A stretch of 64,000 nt of DNA from Phytohabitans flavus (GCF_011764545.1 NZ_AP022870.1:1782001-1846000); one strand, 5' to 3'. Positions 41,812-51,600 are shown, counted from the first letter of the stretch. Made by a program: numbers and translations. The notes: generated by a model from the letters alone, not told the origin.

Positions 41812-42980
41812 TCAGTCGGCCGCCGGGAGTACGTCGTGTTCGATGATGGATAGGCCGTCGAACGAGTCCTGGGTGAAATCGTTGGTGTTTGTCGTCATCA
41901 CGACGACGAGGTCTAGATCCTTGATGATGTAGACCATCTGACCGCCGGACCCCAGGCCATCGCGACGTGATGACCCGCGATGTCACGCAGCCAGAAATCG
42001 TAGCCGTAACTGTACGGGGCGCCCGCGTCCACCTGGTTCGTCATCGACGCCTGCACCCAGGCCGCCGGCACGATCTGCGTACCGTGCCAGCGGCCGTCCT
42101 GGAGATAAAGCAGCCCGAACTTCGCCAGTTCGCGCGGCGTCAGGTAGAAGTTGTAGCCGCCCGAGAAGTAGCCCTGCGGGTCGCGACCCCAGTGTTCGGC
42201 GACGATGCCCAGTGGCGCGAGCAGGTATTGGTGGGTGAACTGGCAGGCCGTTGTACCTGTGGCCGAGGTCAGCACGGCGGAGCTCAGGTGGGTGTCGCCG
42301 GTGCTGTAGTTGAACTGCGTGCCTGGCCGCGCGGCTCGGGGGAGCTTGAGGGTCGCCGTGATCCAATCAGGCGTGCGCTGGATCTGAGTCTCGGTCTCAT
42401 CCTCGTCCCATCGGCTGCCCGAGGTCATCGTGAGCAGATCGCGAACCGTGATCGTCCTGGTCTGCGGGTTCATCACCGTGACATAGCGCGACGGGAGGAT
42501 CGAGGCGATCGTCGTGTCGATGCCGGGGATCCGGCCCTGGTCGATCGCGATGCCGATCGCGGCTCCCCAGATGCTCTTGGACGCCGAATGAACGTTGTTG
42601 CTCTGGTTCTTCGCGCTGCCGTGGTAGTAGCGCTCGAACACGAGGGCGCCTCGGCGGATCACGAGGAAGCTCCGCGTGTACGGCAGGTCGGCCAGCGTGG
42701 TCGAGGCGCGCTCGAGCCGGCTTGAGTCCATGCCCTGTGCCGCTGGCGTCGAGATCGTCCAGGACGCACTGTCGTCGACCGGATCCGTATAGGTCGGGTT
42801 GTCCTCGTAGAACCTGTTCGTCGACAGAGGACCTTGGATCATGCCGCAGTCGAACGCGGCGATCGCCTTGTCGGATCCGTACCCACCGTCAGTTGTTGCG
42901 GGGGACGGCTTGGGCGAGGAACACGACGCGATCGCGCTCACCAACGCCAGCGCACCTATACCCAGGCGAGGAAGCACCAC
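41812..42980 (-). pseudogene. Serine hydrolase (class C beta-lactamase-like) lipoprotein, one-base frameshift
   Basis: The N-terminus has a lipobox-like LVSAIASC. The Beta-lactamase domain has the SxxK nucleophile in NVHSASKSIWGAAIG, FNYSTGDTHLSSAVL (Tyr motif) and LAPLGIVAEHWGRDPQGYFS. The frame as read ends at 41913 with MAWGPAVRWSTSSRI. One base added near 41960 restores SGGQMVYIIKDLDLVVVMTT and TNDFTQDSFDGLSIIEHDVL to a natural stop at 41812. The last 45 residues contain the family's GGQ motif, so the shift would inactivate the protein unless it is a sequence error. Divergent from TetR. Confidence 0.75.
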
Positions 42981-43095
42981 GCCACGCCACCTCCAGCGAT
43001 CTTCGCGCCCTCAGCCGTGCATTCCATCCAGCGGATCCTATGCCCCGACCAGATCCCGCCCTTTCTCGGCCGTAACAGCACACGCAATAGTTCTG

Positions 43096-43107
43096 TACCG
43101 AGTGGTA
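43096..43107. promoter_or_regulatory. Putative TetR operator
   Basis: TACC-GAGT-GGTA with flanking pseudo-symmetry (CTG / AGG) lies 10 bases before the TetR start, in the 137-bp divergent region with the hydrolase gene. It would allow autoregulation. Confidence 0.4.
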
Positions 43108-43117
43108 GGATTGTGCC

Positions 43118-43729
43118 ATGAGTGGTTCTCGCAGCTCAGTGATGGGCCGGCCCCGGGGTTTCGACATCGACGAGGCGCTGGAGCGCGCCATGCGGGTGTT
43201 CTGGGAGCAGGGGTATGAGGGTTCGAGCCTCGCTGATCTGACCGGCGCCATGGGGATCACCAAGACCAGCATGTACGCGGCCTTCGGCAACAAGGAACAA
43301 TTGTTCCGCAAGGTTCTGCAGCGGTACGCGAATGGTCCGGCCGGTTACTTCGACGATGCCCTGGAGCAGCCGACCGCGCGGTCGGCGGTCGAGGCGCTGC
43401 TGCGTGGATCGGTCCGCACCTCGACCCTTCCCGTGGGATTCGCGGGATGCCTGACCATCCAGGGTGCGCTGCCGGCGTGTGACGAAAACCGTCCCGCCCA
43501 TGACGCGCTCGTCCAGTTTCGCAACGAAGCCGTCGAGCGACTCGAGCTGCGGTTCGGCCGTGCCGTCGAGGAGGGGGACCTGCCGGGCGACGCGGACCCG
43601 AGACGGCTAGCCCGTTACGTCATGGCGCTGGCTTTCGGCATCCCCGTGCACGCTGCCAACGGTCTCGGTCGCGCCGAGCTCGACGAAATCGTCGACCAGG
43701 TGATGATGTCCTGGCCGGGAGTCTCCTGA
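43118..43729 (+). CDS. TetR-family regulator
   Basis: 203 residues. The HTH is MGRPRGFDIDEALERAMRVF, WEQGYEGSSLADLTGAMGIT, KTSMYAAFGNKEQLFRKVLQ, the AcrR/YbiH-like N-terminus. The C-terminal ligand domain has PVGFAGCLTIQGALPACDEN with two Cys. Divergent from the frameshifted serine hydrolase, which it probably controls. Its last 123 bases overlap antisense with the 3' end of the MerR gene. Confidence 0.9.
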   Translation: MSGSRSSVMGRPRGFDIDEALERAMRVFWEQGYEGSSLADLTGAMGITKTSMYAAFGNKEQLFRKVLQRYANGPAGYFDDALEQPTARSAVEALLRGSVRTSTLPVGFAGCLTIQGALPACDENRPAHDALVQFRNEAVERLELRFGRAVEEGDLPGDADPRRLARYVMALAFGIPVHAANGLGRAELDEIVDQVMMSWPGVS

Positions 43730-44488
43730 CCGGGCCGGGGCGTCGTCCTCTCCTGCCGCACGCACGACGCGCAGTTGCTGCTGGGCAAGGACGCTGGCCC
43801 GGCCGAGCACGTCGATCTGCGCGGTGTTGTAGAGCCCGACCACGGCGTCGACGAAGGTCTGCTGGGTGACGTGCTCGCTCTTGGACAGGTGCCCGGCCGG
43901 GTCGCTCAGCCACGGGTAGTCGATGAGGTGCTGCACGAGGATCGGCGCGAGCTTCTCGGCGAGGTTCTGCCGGGTCGCCTCGTCCGCGTCGGCCGGTAGG
44001 GCGTCCAGGTCCGCGTTGACGGGGTCGGTGTCGGCCTCGACCATGCGCTGTAGGTCCTTCAGCGCGTCGTCGTCGTACAGCTGGGTGAAGACATGGATGA
44101 GTGAGCTGTCGGATGCGGACAGGCGGCGCGCGACGGACTCGAAGCCCGCGGGCGCGTGGGCCGGGGCGCCGTCGCGCAGAATGACGGCGATGTCAGCGCG
44201 GGCCCTGCGCAGGCGCTCGACCTCTGCCGAGAGATCGGCGTCGACCTGGCGCAGTACCTCCGGAGGGATGTCCCCGTCCGACCCGACGGCGCCGATCTGG
44301 GACAGTGACACTCCGAGCTCCACGAGCCGCCGGATCCGCAGCAGGTAGACGAGGTGCCGGACGCCGTACTGCTTGTACCCGTTGGACCGGCGCTCCGGCT
44401 CCTCGAGCAGGCCGAGCCGGTGGTAGTGCCGGATGGTGTTCACCGTGGTGCCGGCGAGCTCGGCGACTTCCCGGGTGCTCCAGGCCAC
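43607..44488 (-). CDS. MerR-family regulator with helical C-terminal domain
   Basis: About 293 residues. N-terminal MerR wHTH: WSTREVAELAGTTVNTIRHY, HRLGLLEEPERRSNGYKQYG, VRHLVYLLRIRRLVELGVSL. A long coiled-coil/helical effector domain follows (VLRQVDADLSAEVERLRRAR, LIHVFTQLYDDDALKDLQRM, LAEKLAPILVQHLIDYPWLS). I chose the GTG preceded by GGAAGGGG. The C-terminal 40 codons overlap the TetR gene on the other strand and read as low-complexity (GHHHLVDDFVELG), so the original stop may have been lost. Confidence 0.85.
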   Translation of the reverse strand: MAWSTREVAELAGTTVNTIRHYHRLGLLEEPERRSNGYKQYGVRHLVYLLRIRRLVELGVSLSQIGAVGSDGDIPPEVLRQVDADLSAEVERLRRARADIAVILRDGAPAHAPAGFESVARRLSASDSSLIHVFTQLYDDDALKDLQRMVEADTDPVNADLDALPADADEATRQNLAEKLAPILVQHLIDYPWLSDPAGHLSKSEHVTQQTFVDAVVGLYNTAQIDVLGRASVLAQQQLRVVRAAGEDDAPARSGDSRPGHHHLVDDFVELGATETVGSVHGDAESQRHDVTG

Positions 44489-44768
44489 GTCCGCCCCTTC
44501 CTGGATCACGCCGCGCACGGTGGGCGCAAGTCAAAAACTTTTGTTCCGATCGGTCTTGTAGTGCACGGTAGCACATGAGATCTGATCGGTACGGAAGTCG
44601 CCCGGCGGCCGGGCGCCGCGACGACCGACTGCTCACTTCGGTGCGGCAGATTCCACGCGCGAGCGCCAACGTCGCGATTCGTTGCCCGGTTTGACTGTGT
44701 TGCCGGAACACAGTCTTCACTGATCCGCGCCGGGACAACAGCGTCAAGACCACACCCTGGGAGTGGAC

Positions 44769-46280
44769 ATGGAGCGAAGGCGTGGCGTGGGTCTGGGACT
44801 GGCCCTGACGGTGACGGTCGGCTGCGCCGTGGCGGCGGTGCCGATCGCGACCGCCGGTCAGAGCCGCGGCACGGGTGTGCCCGCCTGGGGCGCCTGCCCG
44901 TCGGAGGTCGCGGCGACATCTCCCGCTATCCAGTGCACGACCGTGCCGGTGCCGCTGGATTACCGGAACCCGGCCGGCACGACGATCGATCTGACGATCT
45001 CCCGGATCGCCAGCGTGAACCCGCAGAAGCGGCGCGGTGTGCTGCTGCTCAACCCCGGCGGCCCTGGCCTGGCCGGGCTGGACATGCCGGCCCAGCTGGT
45101 CAACCGCGGCATCCCGGCCAGCGTCCTGGACGCCTACGACCTGATCGGCATGGACACCCGCGGGATCGGCCACTCCGCGCCGGTGGACTGCAGGTTCACC
45201 GTCGAGCAGGGTTATCCCGGCAACGTTCCGCCATGGGCCAAGGACGCCGCCACGGTCGCCGCGGACGCCCAGGCCGCCAGGTCCGTCGCCGAGCAGTGCG
45301 CGGCCAACGACGCGGACGGCCGGATGGCGCACATCTCGACGGCCAACACGGCACGGGATCTGGACCGGATCCGGGCGGCGCTGGGCGAGGAGAAGGCGAG
45401 CTTTTTCGGGCTTTCGTATGGGTCGGCGCTGGGCGCCGCGTACGCCTCGATGTTTCCCGCGACGACCGACCGCGTCATCATCGACAGCAACCTCGGTGAC
45501 ACCGCGCTGACCCGTGCCGCCCTGCGCCGGTTCGGGCTGGGCGCGGAGCAGGCGTTCCCGGACTTCGCCAGGTGGGCGGCGGAGCGACACACCGCGTACG
45601 GGCTGGGGCGCACGCCGACGGAGGTGCGCAACACCTACTTCGCCATCGGCGAGCAGCTGGACCGGGAGCCGATCCCCGGTCTGGACGGGCGCGTCTTCCG
45701 CCAATACGTGTTCCTGGGCCTGTACAACGACACGACCTATCCCCTCCTGGCTCAGTTGTGGCAGTCGCTGAAGGCGTCCGACGAGGCGGCGGCCAAGCGG
45801 CTGATGACGACCCGTAGCGGCCTGCCGGCACCGAACGCCCAGCCCATCCCCAGTTCCAACGCCTTCTCGGCGTTCCTGGCCGTGACGTGCAACGACAGCG
45901 ATTGGGCCGGCAGTGTCGAGGCGTACCAGCGCAGCGTTGTCGAGGACCGCGAGAGGTACCCGGTCTTCGGCGCGGCGTCGGGCAACATCAACGCCTGCGC
46001 CTTCTGGTCGCTCGGGCCGTCCGAGCCCCAGGTGAAGATCAACGACAGGGGACCGGCCAACATCCTCATCATGCAGAACCGGCGTGATGCCGCCACGCCG
46101 CTGCAAGGTGGACAGATCTACCGCAGGGAGTTCGCCAAGCGGTCCCGGCTGGTCACCGTCGATGACAACCGGCACGGCGTCTACGTCTACGGCGGCAACG
46201 CGTGCGCTCTCATCGTCGGCACGGCCTGGCTGGTTGACGGCAAGCTCCCGAGGGACACCGACTGTGCGGCGTCCAGGTGA
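44769..46280 (+). CDS. Secreted alpha/beta hydrolase, tripeptidyl-aminopeptidase (TAP) type
   Basis: 503 residues. Signal peptide: RRRGVGLGLALTVTVGCAVA then AVPIATAGQ. Mature part: WGACPSEVAATSPAIQCTTV, VPLDYRNPAGTTIDLTISRI, RGVLLLNPGGPGLAGLDMPA (oxyanion region), nucleophile elbow FFGLSYGSALGAAYASMFPA, and C-terminal TAP-like domain ANILIMQNRRDAATPLQGGQ and RLVTVDDNRHGVYVYGGNAC with the His. The S33-type family removes N-terminal tripeptides or hydrolyses esters outside the cell. GGGAG precedes the chosen ATG. Paralogous to the hydrolase 1 kb downstream. Confidence 0.88.
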   Translation: MERRRGVGLGLALTVTVGCAVAAVPIATAGQSRGTGVPAWGACPSEVAATSPAIQCTTVPVPLDYRNPAGTTIDLTISRIASVNPQKRRGVLLLNPGGPGLAGLDMPAQLVNRGIPASVLDAYDLIGMDTRGIGHSAPVDCRFTVEQGYPGNVPPWAKDAATVAADAQAARSVAEQCAANDADGRMAHISTANTARDLDRIRAALGEEKASFFGLSYGSALGAAYASMFPATTDRVIIDSNLGDTALTRAALRRFGLGAEQAFPDFARWAAERHTAYGLGRTPTEVRNTYFAIGEQLDREPIPGLDGRVFRQYVFLGLYNDTTYPLLAQLWQSLKASDEAAAKRLMTTRSGLPAPNAQPIPSSNAFSAFLAVTCNDSDWAGSVEAYQRSVVEDRERYPVFGAASGNINACAFWSLGPSEPQVKINDRGPANILIMQNRRDAATPLQGGQIYRREFAKRSRLVTVDDNRHGVYVYGGNACALIVGTAWLVDGKLPRDTDCAASR

Positions 46281-46343
46281 GCGCACTGCGCACGCCTGCC
46301 GTGTGACCGGATCCGCTGGCCGGCTTCGGCCGTGACCGATCGT

Positions 46344-47039
46344 TCACTGCTGGGGGAGGACGGTGGTCGCGACGACGACGCTGTTGACGACGATCGCGGT
46401 GACGGTGCGCGTGACCGCTTCGGCGGCGGCCCCGGCTCCCCAGTTGCCCTGCTCGAGCTCCTTGGCGCGGGCGATCACCGGGGACGTCCAGGGAATCTCG
46501 GGATCGAACTGGGGCAGGGTCCCGCCTCCCGAGAGCAGCGCCGCAAGTGCGGCGACCCGGGGCTGTGGCTCCGCACCGTCGACGAGCACCGCGCGTACCT
46601 CGGCGAGCAGGCGAGCGCGGCGCCCGGTGTCACCCTCCCCGAGGGCTGTCGTGGTGAACAGGCCGAGCGTCTTACGGCTCGAGCGGCGGAGGTGGCCGCG
46701 CTCGACCAGCCGGTCCAGCAGCGGGCCGCGCAGGGGTGGCCCGACCGCCGCGAGCACTGTCTGCACGCCACGGGGTTTCGGTACGACGTAGTCCCACGCG
46801 GAGCGAAGGATGCTGTCCGACGGCGGCCGGCTCTCGATGGCCTTGACCAGCGTCGCCCCACCCCGGCCGCGTTCGGTTAGCACGTGATCGCCAAGCGCGA
46901 GATCCGCGAGCACCGCTCCAGCCAGCACGTAGAAGAGCGTGTTTTCGCCCGCGATGGTGCCGGTGCCCCGGCCGGGGTTCGGCTGGAACAGCAGGAGCAG
47001 GAGATCCTCGGCCAAGAGCTCGTCAGGTTGCTCAGCCAT
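46344..47039 (-). CDS. GPP34 (GOLPH3)-family phosphoprotein
   Basis: 231 residues: LLAEDLLLLLFQPNPGRGTG, LFYVLAGAVLADLALGDHVL, PPLRGPLLDRLVERGHLRRS, TTTALGEGDTGRRARLLAEV, ALAALLSGGGTLPQFDPEIP and TRTVTAIVVNSVVVATTVL, all typical of the actinobacterial GPP34 family. Eukaryotic relatives bind PI4P at the Golgi; the bacterial role is unknown though membrane association is likely. ATG chosen with GGAAGG upstream. Convergent with the first TAP hydrolase and divergent from the second. Confidence 0.88.
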   Translation of the reverse strand: MAEQPDELLAEDLLLLLFQPNPGRGTGTIAGENTLFYVLAGAVLADLALGDHVLTERGRGGATLVKAIESRPPSDSILRSAWDYVVPKPRGVQTVLAAVGPPLRGPLLDRLVERGHLRRSSRKTLGLFTTTALGEGDTGRRARLLAEVRAVLVDGAEPQPRVAALAALLSGGGTLPQFDPEIPWTSPVIARAKELEQGNWGAGAAAEAVTRTVTAIVVNSVVVATTVLPQQ

Positions 47040-47264
47040 CGATTTCACCTTCCGATAATGGGCGCGCCGAAAGCGCCGACAGAAACACCATCCAAACCCG
47101 GCGGGGCGCGGAGGTCAGCTCCAGCAGAAACCGTGTTCCTGCCACAGGGTCAAGCCCAATGTGGAACAGGCCGACGGCTGACTCTCATATTCGTGATCAT
47201 GGGTACGGCCAGCACCAAATGAGGCCGGTCACAGACCGGACCGTCTTGACTCTGTGGTGACGAC

Positions 47265-48764
47265 ATGGTTTCCACTGGCGCCATGTTGACGATGAGCCAG
47301 TTGCGGGCGGCCTTGTCAGTGACCCTCGCCGTAACCGTCGCCGCGGGGACAATCGCGTCGGTGCCTGGGGTGTCGGAAGCGGCGACGCCGAGCACGCTCC
47401 AGTGGGAGCCGTGCCCGGCGGACAGCGGCTCGTCCACACTGGAATGCACGACGGTCGAGGTGCCGCTGGACTACCGGGATCCGGAGGGACGTAGGATCGA
47501 CATTGCGATCTCCCGCCTGGCCAGCAAGAAGCCGTCGCAGCGCCGCGGTGTGCTGCTGACCAACCCGGGTGGCCCCGGCGGTTCGGGACTCGATTACCCC
47601 AGCCTGCTGGTGAACCCCGTCTTCCCGCAGCCCTTGCCCCAGAGTGTCCAGGACCAGTATGACGTGATCGGGTTCGACCCCCGCGGTGTGGGCCAGAGCG
47701 CGCCGGTGACGTGTGACTACACGCCGGGCCAGCTCGCGCGGCTCAACCTGCCGTACCCGCGAAGCTCGGCCGACGTGCTGAAGGACGCCGAGATCGCGAA
47801 GACGATCGCCCGGCAGTGTTCGTCGTCGGAGACCGCCGGGATGCTGCCGTACATCACCACCGCGAACACCGCGCGGGACATGGACCGGATCCGGCAGGCG
47901 CTGGGCGAGCCGAAGATCTCCTACCTCGGCTCCTCGTATGGCACCTACCTCGGCGCCGTCTACACGACGATGTTCCCGGAGCGCAGCGACCGGTTCGTGC
48001 TCGACAGCAACCTGGGTCCGGGCGGATACGACCACACGGCCTTCCAAAGGTTGGCCCCCGGCATGGAGCAGCGGTTCCCGGACTTCGCGAAGTTCGCCGC
48101 GGCCAACCCGCAGTACGGACTGGGCACAACGCCGGAGCAGGTGCGCGCGACGTTCTTCGAACTCGCCGCGCGGCTGGAGAAGACACCGGTGCAAGGCATG
48201 GACGGCTCGTTGTTCCGCGGGACCACGTTCGACCTGCTCTACAGCGACGTGGGCTTCACCACGCTGGCCTCGATCTGGCAGGCGCTCGACACCGGCCAGC
48301 CGTTGCCACCCATGCCGCCTACGAGTGGCCTGGACAACTCATTCTCCAGTCGCCTGCACGTGCTCTGCGGTGATTCGAGCTGGCCGCGAACGGTCCGCGG
48401 CTACCAGCGTGACGTTGCCGTCTACCGGGTGAAGTACCCATTGATCGGTGCGGCCGCGGCCAACATCGGGCCGTGCGCGTTCTGGCCCTCCCCGGTCGAG
48501 CGGCCGGTGCGCATCGGTGACCGAGGGCCGTCGAACGTGCTCATGGTGCAGAACCTCCGCGACCCCGGTACCCCGCTGGTCGGTGCCCGTGAGCTCAGGA
48601 AGGCGTTCGGCGACCGGGCCAGGCTGGTCACGGCCGACCAGGGCGGCCACGGGGCGTACGTGCTGTTCGCCAGGAACAGGTGCGCGAACGACACGGTGAC
48701 GACCTTCCTGACCACGGGGCAACGTCCCGCACACGACCGCGTCTGCGCGGCCGAGCCCAACTGA
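47265..48764 (+). CDS. Secreted alpha/beta hydrolase, TAP type (second copy)
   Basis: 499 residues. Signal peptide: LRAALSVTLAVTVAAGTIAS then VPGVSEAA. Motifs parallel the upstream paralogue: VEVPLDYRDPEGRRIDIAIS, RGVLLTNPGGPGGSGLDYPS, GFDPRGVGQSAPVTCDY, nucleophile YLGSSYGTYLGAVYTTMFPE, and C-terminal NVLMVQNLRDPGTPLVGARE and LVTADQGGHGAYVLFARNRC. All triad residues are in place. The start is uncertain; an ATG 18 bases on is also possible. Probably arose by duplication with the GPP34 gene between the copies. Confidence 0.88.
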   Translation: MVSTGAMLTMSQLRAALSVTLAVTVAAGTIASVPGVSEAATPSTLQWEPCPADSGSSTLECTTVEVPLDYRDPEGRRIDIAISRLASKKPSQRRGVLLTNPGGPGGSGLDYPSLLVNPVFPQPLPQSVQDQYDVIGFDPRGVGQSAPVTCDYTPGQLARLNLPYPRSSADVLKDAEIAKTIARQCSSSETAGMLPYITTANTARDMDRIRQALGEPKISYLGSSYGTYLGAVYTTMFPERSDRFVLDSNLGPGGYDHTAFQRLAPGMEQRFPDFAKFAAANPQYGLGTTPEQVRATFFELAARLEKTPVQGMDGSLFRGTTFDLLYSDVGFTTLASIWQALDTGQPLPPMPPTSGLDNSFSSRLHVLCGDSSWPRTVRGYQRDVAVYRVKYPLIGAAAANIGPCAFWPSPVERPVRIGDRGPSNVLMVQNLRDPGTPLVGARELRKAFGDRARLVTADQGGHGAYVLFARNRCANDTVTTFLTTGQRPAHDRVCAAEPN

Positions 48765-48837
48765 AGCGTGGCTCTGTGTCTGACCGGGTTCGGCCCGGCG
48801 CGGTGAATCGACAAGTTCAGCAGGGACGGGGAGTCGA

Positions 48838-49713
48838 GTGACCAGCTATGCGGTGACGGGGTCGGCGTCGGGGATCGGCGCCGCGGTGGCAGGGCGACTC
48901 CGCGCCGCCGGGCACTGCGTGATCGGGGTGGATCTGCACGACGCCGACATCGTCGCCGACCTCGGCACACCGGAAGGCCGCTCGGCGGCGGCCGCCGCAG
49001 TGCTCGAGCGGTCCGGTGGCCTACTCGACGGCGCGGTCCTCGCCGCCGGGATCGGCCCAACACCCGGTCCTGACCGACCGCGGAAAATCGCGCAGATCAA
49101 CCATCTGGGCACGGTCGAGCTGCTGACTGCCCTGCGGCCGGCGCTCGCGGCGAGCGGCGATTCCCGAGCCGTGGTGTTCGGCAGCAACTCGGCGACCGTC
49201 ACTCCTGGAGTGCCCCGCTGGGTGGTCCGCGCCCTGCGCGCCGGTCACATTGACCGAGCGGTGCGGACGCTACGACTTTTCGGGCCGGTCGCACCGAACA
49301 TCGCCTACGCGGCGTCGAAGATCGCGGTGACCGACTGGGCACGCCGCGCGGCCGTGACTTCGGCGTGGGCCGGCGCCGGGATCCGGCTCAACGTGCTCGC
49401 CCCAGGACCGGTGCAGACTCCCCTGCTCGACGAGGAACTCGCGAACCCGGCAGCGGTCGCGGCCAGAGCGTTCCGCGCCTTCCCCATCCCGGTCGGTGGA
49501 GTGGGCGACCCCGGACACCTCGCCGACTGGGTGATGATGATGCTCTCGCCAGCGGCAGCGTTCCTGTGTGGCAGCGTCGTCGTCGTTGACGGCGGCTCCG
49601 AGGCGTGGCTCCGCCGCGGCGAGTGGCCCCGGCCCGTCGCCCTCCGGCAGGTGCCTCGCTACCTATGGCGCTATCGATCCTTCTCCCGGTCCTCGCCCTC
49701 CGGATCACGCTGA
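48838..49713 (+). CDS. Short-chain dehydrogenase/reductase
   Basis: 291 residues. Cofactor motif YAVTGSASGIGAAVAGRLRA; acidic DLHDADIVADLG suggests NAD(H). It also has AAGIGPTPG, the active-site YAASKIAVTDWARR, and LNVLAPGPVQTPLLDEELAN then SVVVVDGGSEAW, close to 3-alpha-hydroxysteroid dehydrogenase/carbonyl reductase types. The substrate is unknown. The GTG start has GGGGAG upstream. A basic C-terminal extension (RYLWRYRSFSRSSPSGSR) is unusual. Confidence 0.88.
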   Translation: MTSYAVTGSASGIGAAVAGRLRAAGHCVIGVDLHDADIVADLGTPEGRSAAAAAVLERSGGLLDGAVLAAGIGPTPGPDRPRKIAQINHLGTVELLTALRPALAASGDSRAVVFGSNSATVTPGVPRWVVRALRAGHIDRAVRTLRLFGPVAPNIAYAASKIAVTDWARRAAVTSAWAGAGIRLNVLAPGPVQTPLLDEELANPAAVAARAFRAFPIPVGGVGDPGHLADWVMMMLSPAAAFLCGSVVVVDGGSEAWLRRGEWPRPVALRQVPRYLWRYRSFSRSSPSGSR

Positions 49714-49763
49714 ACCGTCGAGGCCATCGCGGTCGACCCACTCGACCATCTACGCAGCGTCCG

Positions 49764-50534
49764 TCAGCTCGCTTCCGGCGAGGTCAGCGCCCGACACAGA
49801 CGTTCGTACTCCTGCGGCGTTCCGATCGCCGTGCGGTACTGCGGATAGAACAGGTAGTGGTTGATCGCCGCCGCGATGAACGCCGGATGGGTCGCCACCA
49901 TCTGCGGCAATGACACATCGCGTGCCTTCGGCCGCAACCTGGCCGCGCCGCGTCGCCGCACAAGATCGGATCGGGCCAAGCCGATCCGGTTAACCGCCCA
50001 CCCCGGCCGCACATGCGGATACGGGCCAACCGCGATCGCCTCCCACGGCACCACGTGCGTGCCGAGGCGTTCGAACAGACCCACGCCATCCGGTCGCAAC
50101 TCGATCCGGGCCCGATCACGGAACGACGCCAGGACCATGAGCGCCACCAAGACCACGACCGGCACCAGTACGACGAGTGTCACGATGGCAAACACGACAT
50201 CGTCGGAATTGCCCTCCGTAAGATCGCGCAACGTCGAGCCGGCCGCCGACGTCAACAGCGCGAGTGCCCCGGACGTCAGCGCGGCGACCTGAAGTGCCGC
50301 GGGCGGTGCGACGAATGCACCATCGCGGACGTCAAAAGCGGCCGAAAACGCCGACCGCCTCATCGCCCACCAGCCCAAAGCCAGCAACCCGATGGCCACC
50401 ACGAACGGCATGAGCACACTAACCGTGAAACTCCACCACGCCAGGGACCGGTCGAACCGCCAGCCGCCACCAAGCAGCCACACTCCACCCAACACTGCCG
50501 TGGCCGCGATCAGCAGCCGGGCACGCACGACCAT
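49764..50534 (-). CDS. Hypothetical integral membrane protein
   Basis: About 256 residues with four hydrophobic segments (LLIAATAVLGGVWLLGGGW, FTVSVLMPFVVAIGLLALGW, ALQVAALTSGALALLTSAAG, VVFAIVTLVVLVPVVVLVAL). A soluble PH-like tail follows (RIELRPDGVGLFERLGTHVV, PWEAIAVGPYPHVRPGWAVN). Family not recognised; the tail resembles bacterial PH domains fused to membrane anchors. The start is set at the second in-frame Met, directly before the first helix; a start 12 codons earlier is possible. Confidence 0.72.
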   Translation of the reverse strand: MVVRARLLIAATAVLGGVWLLGGGWRFDRSLAWWSFTVSVLMPFVVAIGLLALGWWAMRRSAFSAAFDVRDGAFVAPPAALQVAALTSGALALLTSAAGSTLRDLTEGNSDDVVFAIVTLVVLVPVVVLVALMVLASFRDRARIELRPDGVGLFERLGTHVVPWEAIAVGPYPHVRPGWAVNRIGLARSDLVRRRGAARLRPKARDVSLPQMVATHPAFIAAAINHYLFYPQYRTAIGTPQEYERLCRALTSPEAS

Positions 50535-50728
50535 CGCATGCAGTCTGGAACCCACCGGCAACTCCGGCAAGGCCCCAAAGCGGGAGACAAGTCAAGCCCT
50601 CAAGAGGTTCACAAGGGGGACACTATCCATGGGAGCACAAGTACAAGCGGCCCGACCACGGCCAACCGCCATCCCGCGCCTGTTCCGCAACATGAACCTA
50701 CGGCCGCGGCATAGCACCGAACAGTGCC

Positions 50729-51400
50729 CTACCAACAAGATCGACTTGCGTAGTGCAGAGAAGGCTGGTGCGTAACGCCAGCGACGACCCAGCCCATACC
50801 GAACCGCAGTGACGCTGCAACTGCTAGGCGGCCGACCCCTCGATCGCTTAGAATCTGCCTCACGCTGCCGTCCAGCATGGGTCGGTTTCCGACGAGGATC
50901 ACCTCGCCATCGATCCTGTAACGATACGGTCGATTGCTGCCACACAAGCCTTCTTTATACCGACTTTGATAGATTGAGATCTTGGTTGCCAAGCGATCCG
51001 TATCGCGTGGGTTCCACACCGCCAGCGTGAATCGGTCGTAGGTTCGACCATCATCGGAACTAACCTTCTGAACTGAACCGGATGCGATCTCAACCCGATC
51101 ATGCTTCGGAAAACCCATCAGGGTGTGGACTATGTAGTTTCCGCTGTTGCTTGCCAGCAAGCCGTACCCAACGGAAAAGATCATGATCGTAGCGGCGAAT
51201 ACTGGCGTGATTACCGCGAGGTGTGGCCTGCCGGACCGACGGAATAACCACCACGGCGTAACGAGAACTCCGGCCATGAACGCTACGGCGATCATGACGC
51301 CGGAAAATGGCCGTCCGGCAACGATGCTGGCGGGGACGCCAATCAACGCCACCCCCGCGCCAACGACGGCGAGGGTTCGGTTTAGCTTCGTGTCAGACAT
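50729..51400 (-). CDS. Hypothetical membrane protein
   Basis: 223 residues. GGAGGAGG precedes the ATG at 5-nt spacing. Three N-terminal hydrophobic helices (TLAVVGAGVALIGVPASIVA, FSGVMIAVAFMAGVLVTPWW, LAVITPVFAATIMIFSVGYG) are followed by an extracytoplasmic or cytoplasmic beta-rich domain (VEIASGSVQKVSSDDGRTYD, RFTLAVWNPRDTDRLATKIS, YRIDGEVILVGNRPMLDGSV). Not recognised. Codon use is slightly less GC-rich than its neighbours. Confidence 0.72.
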   Translation of the reverse strand: MSDTKLNRTLAVVGAGVALIGVPASIVAGRPFSGVMIAVAFMAGVLVTPWWLFRRSGRPHLAVITPVFAATIMIFSVGYGLLASNSGNYIVHTLMGFPKHDRVEIASGSVQKVSSDDGRTYDRFTLAVWNPRDTDRLATKISIYQSRYKEGLCGSNRPYRYRIDGEVILVGNRPMLDGSVRQILSDRGVGRLAVAASLRFGMGWVVAGVTHQPSLHYASRSCW

Positions 51401-51600
51401 GCAGTCCTCCTCCACAAGGGAGCGAAGGTAACCCCAGGCTAGTGGGCCGCCGCAACTCCAATTCGCCGCCGCCGTCGACGTACACGGCCGAGCAGATGGC
51501 TGAGAAAACCCGCCGCGTTCCGGCGTGGCGAGCCAAGGCGGGGTCCAGTCTGGCCTTGCCCATCTCGTTGAGCCGGTGGATGACCGGCCGGATCGCAGCC

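Noticed and set aside
44193..46286. 697-codon minus-strand open frame
   Set aside because: Antisense shadow of the TAP hydrolase gene; arginine/valine-rich translation with no family pattern, while the plus strand has complete catalytic motifs.
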